Assembly (NCBI RefSeq): GCF_019212185.1
Contig: NZ_CP078138.1
Span: 5,500,501-5,564,500 of the forward strand
Origin: Pseudomonas fluorescens
GTDB taxonomy: Bacteria; Pseudomonadota; Gammaproteobacteria; Pseudomonadales; Pseudomonadaceae
DNA length: 64,000 bases
Direction: 5' to 3'
Numbering within the stretch: position 1 is the first letter of the stretch; each line of letters begins with the position of its first letter. The notes below the pieces were generated by a model. The model worked only from the letters and a program-made list of their open reading frames with translations. It was not told the DNA's origin and searched no databases. Of this stretch, positions 58,190 through 64,000 are shown piece after piece. Position numbers and translations under genes: made by a program.

Positions 58190-58233
58190 ACTCCGCAGCA
58201 TTGGAGGACTGATGCACCAATAGACTGCGGAGT
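58190..58233 (-). promoter_or_regulatory. Leader hairpin masking the msrP ribosome site
   Basis: On the minus strand ACTCCGCAG pairs perfectly with CTGCGGAGT (9 pairs) and TTGG with CCAA inside it, leaving a 12-base apical loop. The 3' arm contains GGAG, the only good ribosome site for msrP, and ends four bases before the ATG. There is no T run, so it is not a simple terminator of pssA. Confidence 0.6.
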
Positions 58234-58248
58234 ATGGGGGAAATTACC

Positions 58249-59106
58249 TCATTCGGCTTTTTTGTGCCGACGAAGGTGTAACAAGTATTGCGCCGGCCCG
58301 GAGGCGGCGTAGGCGAGGAATACCAGCAGCAGAATACGCGGCGGATCACTGAACACCACCGCAAACACCAGCACCACGGCCAGGATCGCCACGAACGGTA
58401 CGCGCCCTTTCAGGTCCAGCTCCTTGAAGCTGTTGTACTTGATGTTACTGACCATCAGCATGCCGGCCGCAGCCACCATCAGCGCAACCAGGAAGGACAT
58501 CTTCGAACCCTGGATGCCGTAGTCGCTGAACGCCCAGACGATACCCGCAACCACACCCGCCGCCGCCGGGCTGGCGAGGCCGATGAAGTAGCGCTTGTCG
58601 GCGGTACCGACCTGAGTATTGAAACGCGCCAGACGCAAGGCCGCACCGGCGACATAAATGAAGGCGACCATCCAGCCGACCTTGCCCATGTCGCCCAATG
58701 CCCAGCCAAAAGCCAACAAGGCCGGCGCGACACCGAAGGCCACCATGTCTGACAAGGAGTCGTACTCGGCACCGAAGGCGCTCTGGGTATTGGTCATGCG
58801 CGCCACGCGGCCATCAAGCCCGTCGAGGACCATGGCGACAAAGATGGCGATTGCCGCGAAAGCAAAGTATTTGCTGGCGCCGGCAGCATCACCGGCACTC
58901 AAGGCGCTCTGTGCACTCATCGAGTTGATGATGGAGTAGAACCCTGCGAACAGGTTCGCAGTGGTGAACAGATTCGGCAGAAGATAGATACCACGATGCC
59001 GGACTTTTCGGCCTTCAGCGTCATGCCCTTCCTCGACGTGCTCATCGATGGGCAGCAGGCTTTCGGCGTCGGAAGCCTGGTTTGGCTCTTCGGGACGTTC
59101 GCTCAT
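58249..59106 (-). CDS. pssA: CDP-diacylglycerol-serine O-phosphatidyltransferase
   Basis: Protein of 285 residues with about eight membrane segments. The CDP-alcohol phosphatidyltransferase motif DGLDGRVARMTNTQSAFG followed by AEYDSLSD gives the full D-G-x2-A-R-x8-G-x3-D-x3-D pattern. It makes phosphatidylserine, the precursor of phosphatidylethanolamine. The start at 59106 (MSERPEEPNQ) removes an upstream extension that has no family match. It is separated from ilvC by a strong terminator, so it has its own promoter in 59107-59206. Confidence 0.95.
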   Translation of the reverse strand: MSERPEEPNQASDAESLLPIDEHVEEGHDAEGRKVRHRGIYLLPNLFTTANLFAGFYSIINSMSAQSALSAGDAAGASKYFAFAAIAIFVAMVLDGLDGRVARMTNTQSAFGAEYDSLSDMVAFGVAPALLAFGWALGDMGKVGWMVAFIYVAGAALRLARFNTQVGTADKRYFIGLASPAAAGVVAGIVWAFSDYGIQGSKMSFLVALMVAAAGMLMVSNIKYNSFKELDLKGRVPFVAILAVVLVFAVVFSDPPRILLLVFLAYAASGPAQYLLHLRRHKKAE

Positions 59107-59206
59107 GGAGAGTACCTTGCAACGGTGTGGAAAGTTTGGACAGGTGTCTGCGACAACGGTTCGCGCCGCAAACGATGCAGCTTTATACCAGAACCAGTCA
59201 GCCAAA

Positions 59207-59236
59207 CGAAAAAACGCGGCCTAAGCCGCGTTTTTC
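59207..59236 (-). terminator. Terminator of the ilvIHC operon
   Basis: AAAACGCGGC pairs perfectly with GCCGCGTTTT (10 pairs, 4-base loop), with T runs on both strands. It lies 15 bases after the ilvC stop. Confidence 0.94.
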
Positions 59237-59251
59237 AGACAGGATCGTGAC

Positions 59252-60277
<1,026 letters not shown>

Positions 60278-60313
60278 CTATATCAGGCCGTTCAGGCCGT
60301 TCGCTAATTTGGT

Positions 60314-60805
60314 TTAGATGCTGAGTACTTTGTCGCCGCGGGCAATGCCGGTCACGCCACTACGGACGGTTTCCAGAATCGATGCGGTGCCGATGGACTG
60401 AATGAAGCTGTCGAGCTTGTCGCTGGTACCGGTCAGTTGAACGGTATAAACGCTGGCGCTGACATCGACAATCTGTCCACGGTAAATATCGGTAGTGCGT
60501 TTGATCTCGGCGCGCTGGGCGCCGGTGGCCTTAACCTTGACCAGCATCAGTTCGCGTTCGATGTGAGCGCTCTCCGACAGGTCGACCAGCTTGACCACTT
60601 CGATCAGCTTGTTCAGGTTCTTGGTGATCTGCTCGATGATTTCATCATGACCCACGGTGGTCAGCGTCAGACGCGACAGAGTCGGGTCTTCGGTTGGCGC
60701 CACGGTCAGGCTTTCAATGTTGTAGTTGCGCTGCGAAAACAGCCCTACTACACGAGACAGAGCGCCGGGTTCGTTTTCCAGAAGCAAGGAAATAATGTGC
60801 CGCAT
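60314..60805 (-). CDS. ilvH: Acetolactate synthase small (regulatory) subunit
   Basis: Protein of 163 residues. The N-terminal ACT domain (MRHIISLLLENEPGALSRVVGLFSQR) binds valine for feedback inhibition, and a ferredoxin-like C-terminal domain follows. It partners the large subunit encoded two bases upstream. The start at 60805 is the family start; the upstream extension to 60835 overlaps ilvI. Confidence 0.97.
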   Translation of the reverse strand: MRHIISLLLENEPGALSRVVGLFSQRNYNIESLTVAPTEDPTLSRLTLTTVGHDEIIEQITKNLNKLIEVVKLVDLSESAHIERELMLVKVKATGAQRAEIKRTTDIYRGQIVDVSASVYTVQLTGTSDKLDSFIQSIGTASILETVRSGVTGIARGDKVLSI

Positions 60806-60807
60806 GA

Positions 60808-62532
60808 TTAAGTACGCTCCGTCTTGCTCAGCCACATATCGCGCATGGAGCCGTCTTTGATCTGCATCGGGTAGACGTGCTCGCTGGTGTCGACCGAAAT
60901 ATCGAGCACCACCAGGCGATCCTTCATGGCAAACGCTTCTTCCATCTTCGACTTCAAGTCTTTCGAGTCGGTGATGCGCATGCCGACGTGACCATAGGCC
61001 TCGGCCAGCTTGACGAAGTCAGGCAGCGACTCCATGTAAGAATGCGAGTGACGGCTGCCGTAGCTCATGTCCTGCCACTGGCGAACCATGCCCAGCACAC
61101 CATTGTTCAGGATCACGATCTTGACCGGCAAACCGTACTGCAGGCAGGTCGACAGCTCCTGAATGTTCATCTGGATACTGCCTTCGCCGGTCACGCAGAC
61201 AACGTCTGCATCCGGGAAGCTCAGGCTAATGCCCATGGCCGCCGGAAAACCGAAGCCCATGGTGCCCAGGCCGCCGGAGTTGATCCAACGGTTCGGTTTG
61301 TTGAACTTGTAGTACTGCGCGGCGAACATCTGGTGCTGGCCCACGTCGGACGCAACATACGCATCGCCCTTGGTCACTTCACACAGGGTCTCGACCACGG
61401 TTTGCGGCTTGATGACGCTACCGTCGCCCTTGTCATAAGGGAACAGCCCACGGTCACCGCGCCACTCGTCGACTTGTTTCCACCAACTGGCAACCGCTTC
61501 CTTGTTCGGGGTCTCGCCGATTTCCTTGAGGATCGTGACCATTTCGGTCAGGACACTCTCCACCGGACCCACGATTGGCACGTCGGCCTTGATGGTCTTG
61601 GAGATCGATGCCGGGTCGATGTCGATGTGAATGATCTTGGCATTCGGGCAGAACTTCGCCGGGCCGTTGATCACACGGTCATCAAAACGCGCACCGACGG
61701 CGAGGATCACGTCGGCATGGTGCATGGTCAGGTTGGCGGTGTAGCTGCCGTGCATGCCGAGCATGCCGATGAACTGACGGTCAGTTCCCGGATAGGCGCC
61801 CAGGCCCATCAAGGTATTGGTCACTGGCAGGTTGAGCATTTGGGCCAGTTCGGTCAGCGGCGCGGAGCCACCACCGAGGATCACGCCGCCACCTGCGTAC
61901 AACACAGGACGCTTGGCCGCCAGGAGCATTTCGGCTGCCTTGCGGATTTGCCCGGAGTGACCACGAACCGCTGGGCTGTAGGAACGCAGCTTGGCTTTTT
62001 TCGGGAAGATGTATTCGAACTTCTCGGCCGGGTTGGTCATGTCTTTCGGGATATCGACAACGACAGGACCAGGACGACCGGATTGCGCCAGGTAGAAGGC
62101 TTTCTTCATGACTTCCGGGATTTCCGACGCATGCTTGATCATGAAGCTGTGTTTCACGATCGGCCGGGAGATACCGATCATGTCGGTTTCCTGGAATGCA
62201 TCGGTGCCGACCATGGTGCTGGGCACCTGACCGGAAATGATCACCATCGGAATGGAGTCCATGTAGGCCGTGGCGATACCGGTGATGGCGTTGGTTGCGC
62301 CCGGGCCGGAAGTCACCAGTACTACGCCGGCTTTACCGGTAGCACGGGCATAGCCGTCAGCCATATGGGTCGCAGCCTGCTCGTGACGAACCAGGATGTG
62401 AGTCACTTCCGGTTCTTTGAACAGGGCATCGTATACATGAAGGAGAGCACCACCCGGGTACCCGTAAATATATTTGACGCCTTCGTCACGCAAAAAGCGG
62501 ACGAGCATCTCACCGCCAGATAAAAGCTCCAC
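60808..62532 (-). CDS. ilvI: Acetolactate synthase large subunit
   Basis: Protein of 574 residues with the thiamine diphosphate enzyme layout: [19 protein letters not shown] with the catalytic Glu in [16 protein letters not shown], the FAD-binding middle domain and the ThDP-Mg motif [29 protein letters not shown]. It condenses pyruvate into acetolactate. The start is GTG at 62532 (VELLSGGEM), with AGAGGTGA properly spaced. The GTG three codons earlier is part of that ribosome site and is rejected. A 300-base leader with a small ORF lies upstream. Confidence 0.96.
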   Translation of the reverse strand: MELLSGGEMLVRFLRDEGVKYIYGYPGGALLHVYDALFKEPEVTHILVRHEQAATHMADGYARATGKAGVVLVTSGPGATNAITGIATAYMDSIPMVIISGQVPSTMVGTDAFQETDMIGISRPIVKHSFMIKHASEIPEVMKKAFYLAQSGRPGPVVVDIPKDMTNPAEKFEYIFPKKAKLRSYSPAVRGHSGQIRKAAEMLLAAKRPVLYAGGGVILGGGSAPLTELAQMLNLPVTNTLMGLGAYPGTDRQFIGMLGMHGSYTANLTMHHADVILAVGARFDDRVINGPAKFCPNAKIIHIDIDPASISKTIKADVPIVGPVESVLTEMVTILKEIGETPNKEAVASWWKQVDEWRGDRGLFPYDKGDGSVIKPQTVVETLCEVTKGDAYVASDVGQHQMFAAQYYKFNKPNRWINSGGLGTMGFGFPAAMGISLSFPDADVVCVTGEGSIQMNIQELSTCLQYGLPVKIVILNNGVLGMVRQWQDMSYGSRHSHSYMESLPDFVKLAEAYGHVGMRITDSKDLKSKMEEAFAMKDRLVVLDISVDTSEHVYPMQIKDGSMRDMWLSKTERT

Positions 62533-62628
62533 GTTGTTCACCTCTAAAACGCCAGAATACCGCCCACATCGGGGACGGGTCTTAATAGGTTTACTTCTCA
62601 GCAGAGCATGAGCGACGGTGGTCGCCGA

Positions 62629-62745
62629 CTACGTCAGCACTGACTGAGCAAGTATTGGGAGCGTCCCAAGTGTTGCGGGACTTTCCCACCCAGCGCGAGG
62701 TAACGCGTTGCGGGTGTAACAGGTCGGCGCGGATATGCGCCTCAT
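62629..62745 (-). CDS. Putative leader peptide of the ilvIHC operon
   Basis: A 38-codon ORF (ATG at 62745, TAG at 62629-62631) between the candidate promoter and ilvI. It begins MRRISAPTCYTRNALPRAGW and ends GTLPILAQSVLT. In its last 14 codons it has Leu, Leu, Ile, Leu, Val and Leu, and uses ATA, CTT and CTC, which are uncommon in this genome. That is the pattern of attenuator peptides sensing branched-chain amino acids. The ribosome site is weak and no strong terminator with a T run follows, so the mechanism would need checking. Confidence 0.4.
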   Translation of the reverse strand: MRRISAPTCYTRNALPRAGWESPATLGTLPILAQSVLT

Positions 62746-62795
62746 GATCTGCTGAGCGGGCCTGCTTCTGGCAGTCCCTCTACAGCGGACTTTGG

Positions 62796-62824
62796 ATTCT
62801 TCTGTTTCGCCCTCTGCAAGTCAA
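62796..62824 (-). promoter_or_regulatory. Candidate promoter of the ilvIHC leader
   Basis: Minus strand TTGACT (62819-62824), 17 bases, AAGAAT (62796-62801). A second -35-like TTGACA at 62827-62832 has no matching -10. It would yield a leader of about 255 bases. Confidence 0.35.
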
Positions 62825-62831
62825 GCTGTCA

Positions 62832-62857
62832 ATGTGCCTAATTCGAACTAAGCACAT
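62832..62857. promoter_or_regulatory. Operator-like 26-bp imperfect palindrome upstream of the ilvI promoter
   Basis: A dyad centred on TTCGAA with arms TGTGC-TA and TA-GCACA: 22 of 26 bases are symmetric. It abuts the -35 region, at about -45 to -70, where activators bind. The regulator is unknown. Confidence 0.45.
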
Positions 62858-62983
62858 GAGAACGCAAGAAAAAATCGCCAAACGCGAGGTCAGATCAGTT
62901 GGATTGCGCAGTTTTGGCAAGAAATTGGCATGCGAACGCAGCGCCAGCTGTCAGCAGAGGGGATTTTTGGGGAGACGAACGGT

Positions 62984-63007
62984 CACTGCCGGCCTGCACC
63001 GGCAGTG
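62984..63007 (-). terminator. Hairpin after yqcC
   Basis: CACTGCCGG pairs perfectly with CCGGCAGTG (9 pairs, 6-base loop), seven bases after the yqcC stop. No T run follows on the minus strand. Confidence 0.55.
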
Positions 63008-63013
63008 TTCGCA

Positions 63014-63352
63014 TCAACGGGAGGCGCTGATGAGCAGGTCAAATTCTTTGAGCAGCACCTGCAGTTGACGATCCTTGCCGCCAAGGTTGCGACTGGCGAA
63101 GACCATTTCGGCCATCTCCTGAATCCCCGAGGCATTCGGCAGCGGCAGATCCTGCTCCAGAATCATCTTCATGCGGGGCAGGAAGATCCACTGCAGCCAC
63201 TGCTCGAAGTCCAGGGTATCGACCGAGAACGGTTCGACACTGGACAAGGCCTCGGCGCTGGGCGAAACCTCGTCCCACCAGCCTTGGACACGCAATTCAC
63301 GCTCGATCAACAGCAATTGATCGGCGATCTTCGGAAAACGGTCGTTCATCAC
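63014..63352 (-). CDS. YqcC-family protein (DUF446)
   Basis: Protein of 112 residues with the YqcC fold: IADQLLLIERELRVQGWWDEV, SVDTLDFEQWLQWIFLPRM and SGIQEMAEMVFASR are family blocks. In E. coli yqcC is next to truC (tRNA pseudouridine synthase), which is not present here; the role is unknown. Its ATG overlaps the stop of the TPR gene by four bases, so they are co-translated. Confidence 0.9.
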   Translation of the reverse strand: MMNDRFPKIADQLLLIERELRVQGWWDEVSPSAEALSSVEPFSVDTLDFEQWLQWIFLPRMKMILEQDLPLPNASGIQEMAEMVFASRNLGGKDRQLQVLLKEFDLLISASR

Positions 63353-64000
63353 AAGGTAACCTTGGCCTTCTGGCGGGCCTGGGCAGCACCAGCAGCATCA
63401 CCCTGCTGCTCGCGAGCCTGGGCGATCAAACCCCACAGGCTCGCCTGCAGGTCGGGACGGCCGTTGGCCAGCGTCAGGCCACGACGGGCGAACTGCTCGG
63501 CCTGGGGCGCGTCGCCCTGGGCCATGCGCACTTGCGCCAGGCGGTAGAGCACCTGCGGTTCACGCGGGGCCACACGCTGGGCACGCTCAAGACTGGACGA
63601 CGCGCCATTGAGGTCGCCGCCGGCCTGCTGCTGTTGTGCAGTCGTAAGCAACGCCAGGACCGGGCCATCCAGTTGCTCATCGGCGGACAACCCGCCACTT
63701 GCATTGCTGGCCGACGGGATGCCGCTTGGCGTCGACGGCATGCTGTAACTGGTGCTCGGGGTCAGTGGGCCGCTATCGACCGGACCCGGGGTAATCGGAC
63801 CTGAGCTGATCGGACCCGGCGTGATCGGCTGGGTGCTGATCGGCGTCGACGTGGTCGCCCCTGCGCCAGGAATCATCACCACGACACCGCTATCGCCCTG
63901 GGGAATCGCCTGGGTCTGTGCCTGCGCGGGACGGGTCACCGTGGTTTTACGGAAGCCGCCATTGGCAGAGAGCCGCTCGCTGTTGGACACCGCGGTACCG
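63349..64000 (-). CDS. TPR-containing protein, N-terminus outside the window
   Basis: Partial gene entering from the right edge (reading leftward); at least 217 codons. The visible part has a long Pro/Thr/Ser-rich linker with near-repeats (TPGPISSGPITPGPVDSGP) and then TPR-like helices (GGDLNGASSSLERAQRVAPREPQVLYRLAQVRMAQGDAPQAEQFARRGLTLANG). A GTG at 63990 exists, but the frame stays open to the edge, so the true start and any signal peptide are likely outside. It is probably an envelope protein. Confidence 0.8.
   Translation of the reverse strand, partial: GTAVSNSERLSANGGFRKTTVTRPAQAQTQAIPQGDSGVVVMIPGAGATTSTPISTQPITPGPISSGPITPGPVDSGPLTPSTSYSMPSTPSGIPSASNASGGLSADEQLDGPVLALLTTAQQQQAGGDLNGASSSLERAQRVAPREPQVLYRLAQVRMAQGDAPQAEQFARRGLTLANGRPDLQASLWGLIAQAREQQGDAAGAAQARQKAKVTL

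Noticed and set aside
60877..62523. Open frame of 548 codons on the plus strand opposite ilvI
   Set aside because: It is an antisense shadow of acetolactate synthase, rich in His, Arg and Gly, without domain or ribosome site.

Overview
The window is chromosomal DNA from a Pseudomonas, most likely of the fluorescens lineage. The evidence is the high-GC protein-coding style, the 16S V1 region (near 55980, minus strand) and a gene order (hemH, phr, murI-moeB-prmC-prfA-hemA, lolB-ispE-tRNA-prs-rplY-pth-ychF, holD-rimI, mksFEB, rrn, msrPQ, pssA, ilvCHI, yqcC) that follows the known Pseudomonas backbone. I see no prophage, insertion sequence, CRISPR array or clear pseudogene.

Layout. 1-1517: end of upp plus uraA (uracil salvage and uptake). 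1631-9526: hemH and a TIGR01777 epimerase-like gene, divergent from a set that looks like a light-response unit. That set holds a renalase-like flavoprotein, a DUF523/DUF1722 protein, a LitR/CarH-type MerR regulator, a CPD photolyase and an SDR with no recognisable catalytic residues. Repeats fitting the CarH-type operator nTnTACAn lie in the two promoter regions. 9533-14898: pagL, then the tightly overlapped operon hemA-prfA-prmC-moeB-murI on the minus strand. 15090-21998: TPR lipoprotein, lolB, ispE, tRNA-Gln, prs, rplY, pth, ychF. 22037-24257: a gene-poor stretch with a YhfL-like small lipoprotein, an Fsr-like exporter and tRNA-Met.

24358-39891 is the variable part. It holds an iron-type sigma/anti-sigma/TonB-receptor set (FecI-FecR-receptor), a DUF2817 protein, a lipoprotein gamma-glutamyltranspeptidase, GNAT, AraC, cupin, flavin reductase, a soluble PAS-PAS-MCP transducer, RidA, two transporters and a bacterial SET-domain protein. 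39833-50922 returns to backbone: carbonic anhydrase, an acidic small protein, rimI-holD, the MksFEB condensin, and a LetAB-like lipid transport operon with letA in two pieces.

51022-56544 is a complete rRNA operon on the minus strand with three tandem promoters and inverted processing stems. Its 16S-23S spacer lacks the usual tRNA-Ile and tRNA-Ala. 56552-63352 carries msrPQ, pssA, ilvIHC and yqcC. The msrP Shine-Dalgarno lies inside a hairpin, and the ilvI leader holds a small ORF ending in a cluster of branched-chain codons. A TPR protein gene runs off the right edge.

The strongest leads beyond routine annotation are the light-response cluster, the msrP leader hairpin, the ilvI leader ORF with an upstream palindrome, the DnaA box between holD and mksF, the tRNA-less rRNA spacer and the SET-domain gene.
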